Positions 9,262 through 18,526 are shown, counted from the first letter of the stretch. The stretch is 64,000 bases of DNA from Rosettibacter sp964572725 (GCA_964572725.1 CAZNFW010000013.1:1-64000), one strand, 5' to 3'. Notes: a model not told the origin generated them from the sequence alone. Numbers and translations are program-made.

Positions 9262-9598
9262 TATCATGAATTTTTTTAATAATACCTTCAATTTTTTCTA
9301 CATAGTCAAGGGTATCATCGATATAAAAATCGAGCTCGGGCACAAATCTTATTTGAATCCTTCCTGCTAATTGAGTTCTTATCCAGCTTTTTAATTCATT
9401 AACTTTATCAAGAACTTCCTGACGTTTATCTTTATCATAAACAGACAGATAAACTTTAGTATGACGCAGGTCAGGACTCATTTTAATATTAGTGACAGTA
9501 ATAATACTCAGGTTTGGATCCTGAATTTTATGCAAAAAAATCAAGCTAAGTTCTTCTTTAATTAAACTTGCAACTTTTTCAACTCTGTACGATGGCAT
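9236..9598 (-). CDS. rbfA: 30S ribosome-binding factor A
   Basis: Small KH-like protein that helps late 30S maturation, especially at the 5' end of 16S rRNA and in cold. The 120 residues show the family features: 'YRVEKVASLIKEELSLIF' at the N terminus and 'KVYLSVYDKDKRQEVLDKV', with 'LRTQLAGRIQIRFVPELDFYID' later given as 'IRTQLAGRIQIRFVPEL'. The ATG (9596-9598) overlaps the infB TAA by one base (TAATG), so the two are translationally coupled. The 3' end overlaps truB. Confidence 0.95.
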   Translation of the reverse strand: MPSYRVEKVASLIKEELSLIFLHKIQDPNLSIITVTNIKMSPDLRHTKVYLSVYDKDKRQEVLDKVNELKSWIRTQLAGRIQIRFVPELDFYIDDTLDYVEKIEGIIKKIHDNDNKKNIE

Positions 9599-12279
9599 TA
9601 TTCAAGCTTCTTTTTTGTTTCAACAATTTTATATGATTCAATAATATCACCAACTTTAATATCATTAAAATTAGCAATACTCAAACCGCATTCAAATCCT
9701 TTTTCTACTTCCCGGACATCATCTTTAAATCTTTTTAGTGAATCGAGTTGACCTTCATAAATTACAATACCATCTCTGAACAAGCGAATTTTACTGTTGC
9801 GAACTATCTTACCATCTTGGACATAACATCCTGCAACAGTTCCAACTTTAGGAACTCTGAATATTTGACGAACCTCTGCAGTTCCAATTAATTCTTCTGA
9901 TATAACTGGAGAAAGCATTCCTTCAAGAGCAGATTTAACAGCATTGATTGCATCATAAATAATATTATAAAGTCTTATGTCTACTTTTTCAGTTTCAGCT
10001 AATTTGCGTGCATTAGAATTTGGGCGTACATGAAATCCAATAATAATAGCCCGAGATGCTGCAGCGAGAAGAACATCACCTTCCGAGATTGCTCCAACTC
10101 CTTTATGTATTACTTTCACTGTGACTTCATCATTTGATAATTTCATTAATGCATCAGATAAAGCTTCGACGGAGCCATCAACATCGCCTTTTACAATAAT
10201 TGGAAGTTCTTTAATTCCGCCGCGATTAATTTGATTTGCGATTTCATCAAGTGTGATCATTCGAACTTGACGATGGTTTTGTTCTCTTTTAAGCTGCTGA
10301 CGTTTTATACTTACTTCACGAGCTTCTCTTTCTGATTCTACTGCAACAAAGATATCACCAGCTTGCGGAGTATTTTCAAATCCAAGAACGAGAACCGGGG
10401 TTGAAGGTCTGGCACTTGTAACTTTTTTGCCGCGTTCATCAAACATTGCTCTAACTCTGCCATAAACAACACCTGCTATAAACGGGTCACCAATTTTTAG
10501 TGTTCCTTTTTGAACAAGCACAGTAGCTGTAATTCCTCTGCCTTTATCAAGTTGAGCTTCGATTATTGTTCCTCGAGCCAGTCTGTCTGGATTAGCTTTC
10601 AGATCGAGCATTTCTGCTTCGAGAATAATTTTTTCGAGGAGCAGGTCTACATTGGTGCCCAATTTAGCAGAAATTTCAACACATTGATATCTGCCGCCCC
10701 AATCTTCAACAAGAACATTTTTCTCTGCTAACTGTTGTTTAATTTTTTCAATATTAGCATTTGGTTTATCAATTTTATTAATTGCTACTATAATAGGAAC
10801 ATTAGCTGCCTGAGCGTGATTAATGGCTTCAATGGTTTGAGGCATAACAGCATCATCAGCTGCAACGACGAGAACCACAATATCTGTAACTTTAGCTCCA
10901 CGAGCACGCATTGCCGTGAAAGCTTCGTGTCCTGGTGTATCGAGAAACGTAATTTCTTTTCCATCGTCAAGAACAACTTTATAAGCTCCAATGTGTTGTG
11001 TTATTCCGCCTGCCTCTCCAGCAACAACATTGGTTCTTCTTATAAAGTCAAGTAACGATGTTTTTCCATGGTCTACGTGTCCCATAATCGTAACAACAGG
11101 AGGGCGTGGTTTTAATTTATCTTCAGGATCCGGTACGTCAGCATCAATGTCAGCCTGATATTCATCAACTAATTCGACTTCATAACCAAAGTCATCTGCG
11201 ATTAATGTAATAGTTTCTACATCTAATCTTTGATTAATAGAAACCATTAAACCAAGACTAATACATTTTTGAATTACTTCACTTACAGGAACCCCCATTA
11301 AATTTGCAAGTTCATTAACGGCAATAAATTCAGTAACTTTAATTTTTCTTTGTTCAATTTGTTTTTGCTCTAATAATCTTTCTTGCTGTTCCTGTTTTTC
11401 TTTTCTCTTTTTCTTTCTTATCAAAGCTCTTTCACTTAAAACAGATTCATCAAGACTTAGCATCGTTCTCTTAATTGCTTCTTCAACTTCTCGTTTGTCA
11501 ATTTCAAGTTTTTTAATTTTTCTTTTCTTTTTCGAAACAACTTCATCAACTCCTTCTTCTCCAGCTTTTCCTTTTTTCTTAGCTTTTAAAACTTTTTTCT
11601 TTTTCTTCTTTTTCTTTTTAGATTCAATTTCTTCATCAGATTCAACTACGGTTTCAGCAGTTTGTTTAACAGTTTCTGCTTTTTCTTTTTTATCGAGCTC
11701 TATTTTACCTACAATAGTTAAACCTTTTTTTCTTGCTTCTAATTCTAATTCGGTTTCTGTCTTAAATGTTTGAGCTTCTTTATCTGTTTGCTGTTCAACA
11801 GTTAATTCCTGCGCTAATTCTTCAGTTTTAGATTCTACAGTTTGCGCTGCCTGTGATTCTAAATTCTGTTCTTCGACTGTTGTTTCTTTTTTTTCGCTTA
11901 TATCTTCTATTTTAGATTCATCTGCACGTTTTTCTGGTAATTTAATTTCTTCTTTAGGTAATTCAACTGGTTTTTCATGCTGAGGTTTTTCCTCAACAAC
12001 AGTCTCCTGAATTTTAGTTTCTACAGTTGGTTCAGCTTCTACTTCGCCTCTTTTCTTTTGAAATTCAGAAATCTTTTTGTAATGCTTTTCTGCTTTTTCA
12101 ATATCTTTCTTAAAATGAACACGAATATCACTCTCCATTTCTTCAGTCAAAAGTGTCATATGAGATTTAACCTCATAGCCTTTTTTCTGAAGAAAATCAA
12201 TAATAGCATCTGTTGGAATATTATACTCAGAAGCAAACTTATACAGTCTTATTTTTTTCTCTTTTACAGCATCCGGCAT
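9598..12279 (-). CDS. infB: Translation initiation factor IF-2
   Basis: GTPase that brings fMet-tRNA to the ribosome and promotes subunit joining. Of 893 residues, the first 55 form an IF2-N type domain ('IRLYKFASEYNIP'). A long charged linker (about 60-310) is rich in Glu and Lys and includes nine consecutive lysines (221-229). A second IF2-N domain lies at about 314-372. The G domain has G1 'GHVDHGKT' (400-407), G3 'DTPGHEAF', G4 'NKID' and G5 'SAKLG', followed by domains II to IV. The start has a modest SD (TTAGGT) 6 bases upstream. It lies between nusA and rbfA in the conserved operon. Confidence 0.97.
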   Translation of the reverse strand: MPDAVKEKKIRLYKFASEYNIPTDAIIDFLQKKGYEVKSHMTLLTEEMESDIRVHFKKDIEKAEKHYKKISEFQKKRGEVEAEPTVETKIQETVVEEKPQHEKPVELPKEEIKLPEKRADESKIEDISEKKETTVEEQNLESQAAQTVESKTEELAQELTVEQQTDKEAQTFKTETELELEARKKGLTIVGKIELDKKEKAETVKQTAETVVESDEEIESKKKKKKKKKVLKAKKKGKAGEEGVDEVVSKKKRKIKKLEIDKREVEEAIKRTMLSLDESVLSERALIRKKKRKEKQEQQERLLEQKQIEQRKIKVTEFIAVNELANLMGVPVSEVIQKCISLGLMVSINQRLDVETITLIADDFGYEVELVDEYQADIDADVPDPEDKLKPRPPVVTIMGHVDHGKTSLLDFIRRTNVVAGEAGGITQHIGAYKVVLDDGKEITFLDTPGHEAFTAMRARGAKVTDIVVLVVAADDAVMPQTIEAINHAQAANVPIIVAINKIDKPNANIEKIKQQLAEKNVLVEDWGGRYQCVEISAKLGTNVDLLLEKIILEAEMLDLKANPDRLARGTIIEAQLDKGRGITATVLVQKGTLKIGDPFIAGVVYGRVRAMFDERGKKVTSARPSTPVLVLGFENTPQAGDIFVAVESEREAREVSIKRQQLKREQNHRQVRMITLDEIANQINRGGIKELPIIVKGDVDGSVEALSDALMKLSNDEVTVKVIHKGVGAISEGDVLLAAASRAIIIGFHVRPNSNARKLAETEKVDIRLYNIIYDAINAVKSALEGMLSPVISEELIGTAEVRQIFRVPKVGTVAGCYVQDGKIVRNSKIRLFRDGIVIYEGQLDSLKRFKDDVREVEKGFECGLSIANFNDIKVGDIIESYKIVETKKKLE

Positions 12280-12318
12280 TTGAATACCTAAGTTTTGTGA
12301 AAGTTATTTTACTTACTA

Positions 12319-13566
12319 TTACTCTTCTTCTTCAAATTGATTTTCTAGTATTTGAATTATTTCCTTTGCTTTTTCCTCGCCAATTCCTTCAATTTCTTTT
12401 AACTTATCAACTCCTGCTTTAAGAACTTCAACTGCAGTTTCATAGCGATTCATAATCAGTATATCTACAATATCACTTCCTAATTCCTCGCGCAGTTCAG
12501 GAAGTTCAATATCTTCTTCATACTCATCAAGTTGTTTTTCGAGACGAATAACTTCAATGTCATATCCTGTAAGTTTCATGGCAAGACGAATATTTACACC
12601 GCCTCTTCCAACAATTAAAGAAATCTGGTCACTTTCTGCATATACAACACACTTCTTTGCATCTTCATCAATTTCAATCTGTTTTAATTTAGCAGGAGCA
12701 AGGCATCTTTGAATAAAAACAGCAGGGTCGTCAGAATAATTTATCACATCAATATTTTCATTATTCAATTCACGTACAATTGCATGAATTCGTACTCCCT
12801 TCATTCCAACACAGGCGCCTACTGCATCGATTCTTGCATCCTGAGATTCAACCGCAACTTTTGCTCTCTCACCAGGTTCACGTGCAATAGCTTTAATTTC
12901 AATTACGCCGTCATAAATTTCCGGAATTTCAATTTCAAATAATCTTTTTAAGAACATATTATCTGCGCGGGAAACAATAATAACCGGCCCATTTGGTGTT
13001 TTCTTGACTTCTTTAACTACAGCTCTAATTGTTTCACCCTTTTTATATTTTTCATGCGGAATCTGTTCAGATCGAGGCAATATTAATTCATTCTTATTAT
13101 GATTAATAAGTATATCATTCCGTCTTACCTGATAAATATCTCCAACTACGATTTCACCTATAATATTTTTATATTCATTGTAAACAATATCTTTTTCGAT
13201 TTCGCGAATCTTCTGATTCAAATTTTGTCTTGCAAGATTTATCAATCTTCTTCCGAATTGGGATAGTTCAATTTTTTCAACATAATCTTCGCCAACTTCC
13301 AGGCCATCTTCATTTCCACGAGCATTAACTTCATCGATGCTGATTTGAGTACTTGGGTCTGTTACTTTTTCTACTATTGTCCTTTCAAGAAATATTTCAA
13401 TATCGCCTTTATCCATATTTACGACTACATCATATCTTGCTTCTGGTCCGTATTTCTTTTTAACAAGCAGACCGAATATTTCTTCAATAATACCTGCAAG
13501 CACATCTTTATCAACGCTTTTTTCCCGCACCATCTGTGCGAATGATTCTACTATTTCAGGGTTCAT
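12319..13566 (-). CDS. nusA: Transcription termination/antitermination factor NusA
   Basis: Binds RNA polymerase and nascent RNA, and affects pausing, termination and antitermination. The 415 residues show an N-terminal polymerase-binding domain ('YGPEARYDVVVNMDKGDIEIF'), an S1 domain (about 130-200, 'GEIVVGDIYQVRRNDILI'), and two KH domains ('GACVGMKGVRIHAIVREL' and 'SLIVGRGGVNIRLAMKL'). A short C-terminal helix-hairpin-helix-like tail ('LKEIEGIGEEKAKEII') ends in a run of glutamates. A strong SD, GGAGGT, precedes the ATG. NusA represses its own operon in some bacteria, which is relevant to the terminator-like hairpin ahead of rimP. Confidence 0.97.
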   Translation of the reverse strand: MNPEIVESFAQMVREKSVDKDVLAGIIEEIFGLLVKKKYGPEARYDVVVNMDKGDIEIFLERTIVEKVTDPSTQISIDEVNARGNEDGLEVGEDYVEKIELSQFGRRLINLARQNLNQKIREIEKDIVYNEYKNIIGEIVVGDIYQVRRNDILINHNKNELILPRSEQIPHEKYKKGETIRAVVKEVKKTPNGPVIIVSRADNMFLKRLFEIEIPEIYDGVIEIKAIAREPGERAKVAVESQDARIDAVGACVGMKGVRIHAIVRELNNENIDVINYSDDPAVFIQRCLAPAKLKQIEIDEDAKKCVVYAESDQISLIVGRGGVNIRLAMKLTGYDIEVIRLEKQLDEYEEDIELPELREELGSDIVDILIMNRYETAVEVLKAGVDKLKEIEGIGEEKAKEIIQILENQFEEEE

Positions 13567-13583
13567 TTATATTACCTCCATTA

Positions 13584-14027
13584 TCAAAAACTAATTAATA
13601 CTTTTGCTTTAACAATATCTTCAAAGTTTATTTTTATTTCTTGATTTTTTTCTTGAAAGATTAACTGATTTCCGTCAATCCGAATAAGTTTTCCTGTAAT
13701 TTTTTTAATCTTATCATCTTCTTTATAACTAACATCAAATTTTCTATTGATATGCTTGTTATATTGCACAAGATATTTCAATGGTCTATCTACACCCGGA
13801 GAAGAAACATCAAGGCGGTAATTTTTAAAAAGATTTTCAGAATCAATGGCTTTTTCGATTAATCTACTGACTCTCATGCAATCATCAGCAGTAACAGCAT
13901 TTTCACCATCAATAAAAATTTCAATTATCCGAAGTTTGTCATCTCCACGAATTACGAGGTCAATGAGCAAAAATCCTTCGGATGCAACAATTTCTTCGAA
14001 TTTTTCTAATATTTTTGATTTTTCCAT
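13584..14027 (-). CDS. rimP: Ribosome maturation factor RimP
   Basis: Assists 30S subunit maturation. The 147-residue product has the family core 'YRLDVSSPGVDRPL' (about residues 72-85) and 'DDCMRVSRLIEKAID'. I start at the ATG 14025-14027 (MEKSK...). A longer in-frame reading to 14102 would run back through the leader hairpin and promoter and is rejected. There is no SD between the hairpin and the ATG, unlike most genes in this operon. rimP is the first gene of the rimP-nusA-infB-rbfA-truB-ribF-rpsO-pnp series. Confidence 0.94.
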   Translation of the reverse strand: MEKSKILEKFEEIVASEGFLLIDLVIRGDDKLRIIEIFIDGENAVTADDCMRVSRLIEKAIDSENLFKNYRLDVSSPGVDRPLKYLVQYNKHINRKFDVSYKEDDKIKKITGKLIRIDGNQLIFQEKNQEIKINFEDIVKAKVLISF

Positions 14028-14034
14028 TTTACGT

Positions 14035-14060
14035 AAACAAAAATCGCCCACGAGGGGCGA
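14035..14060 (-). terminator. Terminator-like hairpin in the rimP operon leader
   Basis: On the minus strand, arms TCGCCC (14060-14055) and GGGCGA (14049-14044) enclose a five-base loop and are followed at once by TTTTTGTTT (14043-14035). It ends only about 7 bases before the rimP ATG and begins a few bases after the predicted transcription start. This is the shape of an intrinsic terminator placed where an attenuator would be. It could instead protect the 5' end of the mRNA or mask ribosome entry. The structure is seen directly; the regulatory role is inference. Confidence 0.6.
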
Positions 14061-14071
14061 ATTAGACACCG

Positions 14072-14103
14072 CAAATTTATAAATTATTAAGTGAATTAGC
14101 AAA
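14072..14103 (-). promoter_or_regulatory. Predicted promoter of the rimP-nusA-infB operon
   Basis: On the minus strand, TTTG (14103-14100) is followed by 20 bases and then TAAATTTG (14079-14072). This fits the Bacteroidota housekeeping promoter pattern (TTTG near -33, TAnnTTTG near -7). The predicted start of transcription near 14065 leaves a leader of about 40 bases that is mostly the terminator-like hairpin. Confidence 0.6.
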
Positions 14104-14183
14104 TTTCTGCTCTTAAGTCATTTCAAACACAAATATCAATAAAATTATAATTATTAATTAAAAACTATGAATGTCCCACTTTA

Positions 14184-15324
14184 TTAAACCAAATTTTTAA
14201 TTATTTCATCACAAATTGCATAACCTTTTGCTGTTAATTTTATTTTCTTTTCTTCCTGAACAATAAAACCATTATTCATCATTTCACAAATTAAAGATTG
14301 TCTTTCTTCAAGCCACTTGTTACCAAATCTGCTGGAAAAATCAACAGTATCCAAACCACTGCTTCTGAGTGCAAGCATTACATACTCGTCCAGCATTTGA
14401 CTTTTTGTTAATATCTCTTCTCCAATAACCGCATGATTTTCTTCATTAATTGATTTTAGATAAAAATTTAGGCTTGAAAAATTCCACCATCTTTTTCCTT
14501 CGACAAAAGAATGTGATGAAGTTCCAAAACCCAGATAATCTTTGTATCTCCAGTATGAATTGTTATGAACACATTCATAACCGGGTTTTGCAAAATTTGA
14601 TACTTCATATTGAACAAAGCCGTTATGTGAAAGAAAATCAATTGTCAGTTCATATAAATCAGCATCATAATCTTCATCCTGAATTTTGACTTTACCATCC
14701 ATTACCATTTTGTATAATATTGTTCCGCGTTCTAAAATTAAGCTGTATGCAGAAAGATGTTTAATGGGCAGGCTTAAAGCTATATTTAAATTATGCATCC
14801 AGATTTTTTTTGTTTGATTGGGTAGATTAAAAATTAAATCGATGCTAATATTTTCAAAACCTGCATCATTAGCATCCAGAACAGTTTTTAATGCTGTGAC
14901 GGAATCATGAATGCGTGTAAGAAATTTTAATTCATTATTGTCAAAAGATTGTATGCCTATACTTAATCTATTAATTCCAATATCTTTAAAAATTTTTAAC
15001 TTATTTTTATTCAATGTANNNNNNNNNNCCGGGATTAGCTTCAATTGTAATCTCGGCATTGGAGCATAAATAAAATTTTTGTGATATGAAATCAACAAGC
15101 TCATAAAAAAAATGGGGCTCCATTAAAGATGGAGTTCCTCCGCCAAAATAAATAGAGATAATTTTTCTATTGTTTGAATATTTGCTTGCAAAAAAATTAA
15201 TTTCCTTTTTTAATGCACTAAGATATTCATTTGTATTTTTATCAGTAATTATAGAATAAAAGTCACAATAAATGCATTTGGTTTCACAATAAGGTATATG
15301 AATATAAATCGATGTTTCCTTCAT
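14184..15324 (-). CDS. hemW: Radical SAM heme chaperone / coproporphyrinogen oxidase-like protein HemW
   Basis: HemW-type radical SAM protein. The N terminus has the iron-sulfur motif CxxxCxxC in 'YCETKCIYCDF', then 'IYFGGGTPSLM' and 'EITIEANP'. The C-terminal part includes 'GINRLSIGIQSFDNNELKFL' and 'HNSYWRYKDYLGFG'. Ten Ns (15019-15028) break the reading frame. Deleting all ten joins the flanks as CCC GGT ACA TTG, giving the family consensus 'EANPGTLN' in one frame and a 376-residue protein of normal length. The gene is therefore intact and the break is an assembly artefact. Members of this family are often misnamed HemN; heme-chaperone function is the better supported role. Confidence 0.9.
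15019..15028. other. Assembly gap (10 N) inside hemW, probably of zero true length
   Basis: A run of exactly ten Ns is a placeholder. The sequences on either side abut in frame when the Ns are removed, so no bases appear to be missing. Confidence 0.95.
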
Positions 15325-15354
15325 AATTATTCACTGTCAACTCTACCATATCCA

Positions 15355-16437
15355 TCAAAAACCTAAAGAGATACCTGCACTTGCAGTTTTTGTTTTTGCA
15401 AATTTATAATCAGCATTTATATTAATTGCGACAAGTTTAATATTCAAACCAACTGTAAATGCAGAACTATTATCTCCTTCCATTTCAAACTTAACTCTTG
15501 TTGGGGGTACCGGAACACCATTTACTGTTTCATTAGATTGATAATCATATTTAACTGTGGTTTTAGAATTTTCAAATGTAAATCCAGTATAAGGAGTAAT
15601 TGATACAATTCCACCGAATGTTTTTCCTGCATATACTCCATATTGAGTAGCAGAACTTTCAAATATATCGCCGACTTTTAACTTTTGTGTAAAGAATGCT
15701 ACTGCAATATCAAGAGGTAGAGGATTTTTAAACCATATTCCGGTATTATGAATTAATCCCACTCCCCAGAAGCTAAATTTTCCCATATCCTCGATATCAA
15801 CACTTGGAAGATAACGGAAAGAAGCATAAGTTCCAGCAACAGTACCAATAGTTAACTGAGCAGCTGCTGTAGGAAATGCAGGAAGTTCATCTAAAAATCC
15901 TTTTACTTCTTCAAGAGATAATTCATAAGGATTAACTGTATATTGTTGTCCCCCAGCTTGAACAGTTTTACCTGGGAATTTTACTTTCATATATTCATTT
16001 TTGCTTCCAACAATTGTAGGACCTGAAAAATTAACATTAAATTTTGTGTGCATTAATTCATTCTTAAGACTTTCATAATTCTGAGTTCCAATAATATTCG
16101 GGGTTATTCCTGAATTATAAAGTATCTGTTCAATCTGGCTTCCGGAAAAGTAAAAATCTCCTGTTGCACTAAATTTTTTAACATCGCTTGAGAAAAAAGA
16201 TCCCATTGCTATGAACTTAATATCTAAATGAAACCCAAGAAAATCCGCAGGGGGAAGTTTTGAAACCCATCCAGAATTAAGATTAGAACCAAATGCAGAA
16301 ATTACTGGCGAAACATAAGCTTTTCCAACAGTTGACGATAAATTCGACAAAGTTTCTTCAAGACTTTGAGCTTGTAAGTTATATTGTGAAAGAGATAAAA
16401 CAAATACAATCATTGCTACAAATATATTTTTCTTCAT
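15355..16437 (-). CDS. Probable outer-membrane beta-barrel protein, DUF6588-like
   Basis: Protein of 360 residues with an N-terminal signal peptide (cleavage near residue 24, after 'YNLQAQ'). The rest is rich in alternating Gly, aromatic and polar residues. The C terminus ends in 'AGISLGF', the terminal phenylalanine expected of an outer-membrane barrel strand. The pattern recalls the DUF6588 family of Bacteroidota, but I hold that name with moderate confidence. A clear SD (AAAGGAGT) precedes the ATG. It lies 30 bases upstream of hemW on the same strand. No enzyme motif is visible and the function is unknown. Confidence 0.7.
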   Translation of the reverse strand: MKKNIFVAMIVFVLSLSQYNLQAQSLEETLSNLSSTVGKAYVSPVISAFGSNLNSGWVSKLPPADFLGFHLDIKFIAMGSFFSSDVKKFSATGDFYFSGSQIEQILYNSGITPNIIGTQNYESLKNELMHTKFNVNFSGPTIVGSKNEYMKVKFPGKTVQAGGQQYTVNPYELSLEEVKGFLDELPAFPTAAAQLTIGTVAGTYASFRYLPSVDIEDMGKFSFWGVGLIHNTGIWFKNPLPLDIAVAFFTQKLKVGDIFESSATQYGVYAGKTFGGIVSITPYTGFTFENSKTTVKYDYQSNETVNGVPVPPTRVKFEMEGDNSSAFTVGLNIKLVAININADYKFAKTKTASAGISLGF

Positions 16438-16537
16438 TTAGGACTCCTTTTATATTAATGTTGTTGCTAATTTAACATTCTCTTTGTTTGATAAAAAGAA
16501 ATTTCTAATAAAAATTGCATTAATGTGTTTGAAAGCA

Positions 16538-18244
16538 CTAATTATTTTTTTGAGAGATTAATTCTTTTGCCCCCATTAATGCTGCTTCTGTTATTTTTTC
16601 TCCGCTGATCAATCTAGCTACTTCACGAATTTTTTCTTCTTCATTTAATAATCTTATAGAGCTTACAACACGGTCACCAGATTTTTTCTTTTCAACCACA
16701 AAATGTAAATCAGATAATCCAGCAATTTGCGGCAGGTGTGTAATAGCAATAATTTGATGAAATGAAGCTAACGATTTTAAAGCTTTTCCAACTTTTTGAG
16801 CTATTCTTCCACTTACTCCTGTATCTATTTCATCAAATATCAAAATTGGGAGTTTATCTGATTTTGCAAGTACAGATTTTAAAGCAAGCATTATCCTTGA
16901 AACTTCGCCTCCCGAAGCAACTTTAATTAATGGTTTTACATCTTCTCCCGCATTTGTTGATATATAAAATTCAACATAGTCATAACCCCTATCGTTATAT
17001 TTATATCTATTACTATTTAACAAAATATAATTTTCCGTTTCTGATAATTCATTTGTAAACTTAACTTCAAATATTGGGTCACTAATTCCAAGATTTTTAA
17101 GAACTTCTTCAACTTCTTTCTTAATATTTTTAGCAATAATTTTTCTTTTTTCAGAAATACTTTTTGCAATATCACCGCAAACCTTTCTCAGGTCATAAAT
17201 CTCATTTTCAAGTTCTTTGATTCTGTTTGTAAAATTTTCTGCAAGATTAACTTCTTTTCCAATTTTTTCACGATGTTCCAAAACAGATTTTATTGTACCA
17301 CCATACTTTTTTTTCAGTAAATTAAAAGCTCCAAGCCTTTCTCTTATTTTTTCAACATGAACGGGGTCAACATCAATTTTATTTTTATAATCTCTAAGAA
17401 AAGATGATATCTCATTAAGTATTACAATTGCTGATTGTAAATCATTAACTTTTTCAACAAAGGATTTATCAATTTTTGAAAGCTCATTTAATTTATTTTT
17501 AACAGCAAACAGCTGATCATGTATAGAATTTTCACTTTCATAAAGTTGTGAATAAATATCATTCGACATAGAAAGCAGCTTCTCAGAGTTTTCCAGAACT
17601 TTTAACTCATTTTCTAATTCTTCTTCTTCTTCGATACCTGGTGCAACAGAATCAATCTCTTTAATTTGAAATTGATAAAGGTCTTTTTTTTCTTTTAATA
17701 AATTTTCTCTTTCCATTAATTCTTTTAATTCATGCTGTAATTGATGTAGTATACTTATATTTTCTTTGTATTCAGATAAATACTGGTCTATATCAGCAAA
17801 TTCATCAAGCATTTCAAGATGATTTTCAGTTTTTAATAAAGACTGATGTTCGTGCTGTCCATGTAAATCTACCAGCAAATCACCAATTTCTTTTATTACA
17901 TTTAATGTAACAGGCGAGTCGTTAACAAAACATCTGTTTGTTCCTTTAGCTGTAATTTCTCTTCTTATGATTAATTCATCACCATCTTCTATTTCATGTT
18001 CTTCTAAGATTTTTTTTACTTTTTTATTACCTGCAATTTCAAAAATTCCTTCTACAATTGTTTTCTCGGCACCTTTGCGAATTACATCAACAGAAGCTCT
18101 TTCACCAAGTAATAATCCCATTGCATCAATAAGTATCGATTTTCCTGCGCCTGTTTCTCCTGTGATAATATTTAGACCTTTTCCAAATTGAATTTCAATA
18201 TTTTCAATAAGTGCGTAATCTTTAATAAGAAGTGATTTTAACAT
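16538..18244 (-). CDS. recN: DNA repair protein RecN
   Basis: SMC-like ATPase for double-strand-break repair. Walker A 'GETGAGKS' lies at residues 29-36. A long coiled coil occupies about 155-370. The ABC signature 'ASGGEVSRIMLALKS' and Walker B 'PILIFDEIDTGVSG' lie in the C-terminal half, followed by 'ITHLPQIAG'. The length of 568 residues is typical. The coding strand is opposite to the downstream tRNA, with divergent transcription from the 18245-18366 spacer. Confidence 0.96.
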   Translation of the reverse strand: MLKSLLIKDYALIENIEIQFGKGLNIITGETGAGKSILIDAMGLLLGERASVDVIRKGAEKTIVEGIFEIAGNKKVKKILEEHEIEDGDELIIRREITAKGTNRCFVNDSPVTLNVIKEIGDLLVDLHGQHEHQSLLKTENHLEMLDEFADIDQYLSEYKENISILHQLQHELKELMERENLLKEKKDLYQFQIKEIDSVAPGIEEEEELENELKVLENSEKLLSMSNDIYSQLYESENSIHDQLFAVKNKLNELSKIDKSFVEKVNDLQSAIVILNEISSFLRDYKNKIDVDPVHVEKIRERLGAFNLLKKKYGGTIKSVLEHREKIGKEVNLAENFTNRIKELENEIYDLRKVCGDIAKSISEKRKIIAKNIKKEVEEVLKNLGISDPIFEVKFTNELSETENYILLNSNRYKYNDRGYDYVEFYISTNAGEDVKPLIKVASGGEVSRIMLALKSVLAKSDKLPILIFDEIDTGVSGRIAQKVGKALKSLASFHQIIAITHLPQIAGLSDLHFVVEKKKSGDRVVSSIRLLNEEEKIREVARLISGEKITEAALMGAKELISQKNN

Positions 18245-18309
18245 TGCAGCAAAAATATTTTTATACGAATATGAGGAAGTATCAAGTAAGTATCAAGTAT
18301 TGATAAAGA

Positions 18310-18341
18310 TTTGACATAAAAAAAATGCTTTTATATATTTG
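18310..18341 (+). promoter_or_regulatory. Predicted promoter of the initiator tRNA gene
   Basis: TTGACA (18311-18316) is separated by exactly 17 bases from TATATT (18334-18339), a near-perfect sigma-70 pair. The same bases also read as TTTG (18310-18313), 20 bases, then TATATTTG (18334-18341), matching the Bacteroidota pattern. The expected start of transcription is about 20 bases before the tRNA. Confidence 0.75.
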
Positions 18342-18366
18342 TAACCCAAATTTGATAAAATTACAT

Positions 18367-18439
<73 letters not shown>

Positions 18440-18445
18440 CAAATG

Positions 18446-18474
18446 AAAAACCTCATCATAAGATGAGGTTTTTT
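18446..18474 (+). terminator. Intrinsic terminator, probably bidirectional
   Basis: AACCTCATC and GATGAGGTT form a perfect stem with an ATAA loop, flanked by A-runs and a T-run, beginning a few bases after the tRNA. Read on the other strand it also ends in five Ts and would terminate the Cys-rich gene at 18527-18817. Confidence 0.9.
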
Positions 18475-18526
18475 ATTTAAGGGATTTCTTGAAATTCTAT
18501 TGTGTTGATAAACTCTGGGAAAAACA

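Noticed and set aside
10735..11055. Plus-strand open frame inside infB
   Set aside because: Antisense to well-conserved IF-2 G-domain codons; a shadow of the real gene. Similar frames opposite mutS, GH13 and pnp were dropped for the same reason.
14027..14102. 25-residue N-terminal extension of rimP
   Set aside because: It would be translated from the promoter and leader hairpin and has no counterpart in the family; the ATG at 14027 gives the normal protein.
14184..15324. hemW as a frameshifted pseudogene
   Set aside because: The frame break is exactly at ten Ns; removing them restores the family consensus and a full-length frame.
18278..18299. Tandem 11-base repeat AGTATCAAGTA in the recN-tRNA spacer
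   Set aside because: Only two copies and no further units; probably a simple duplication with no feature attached.
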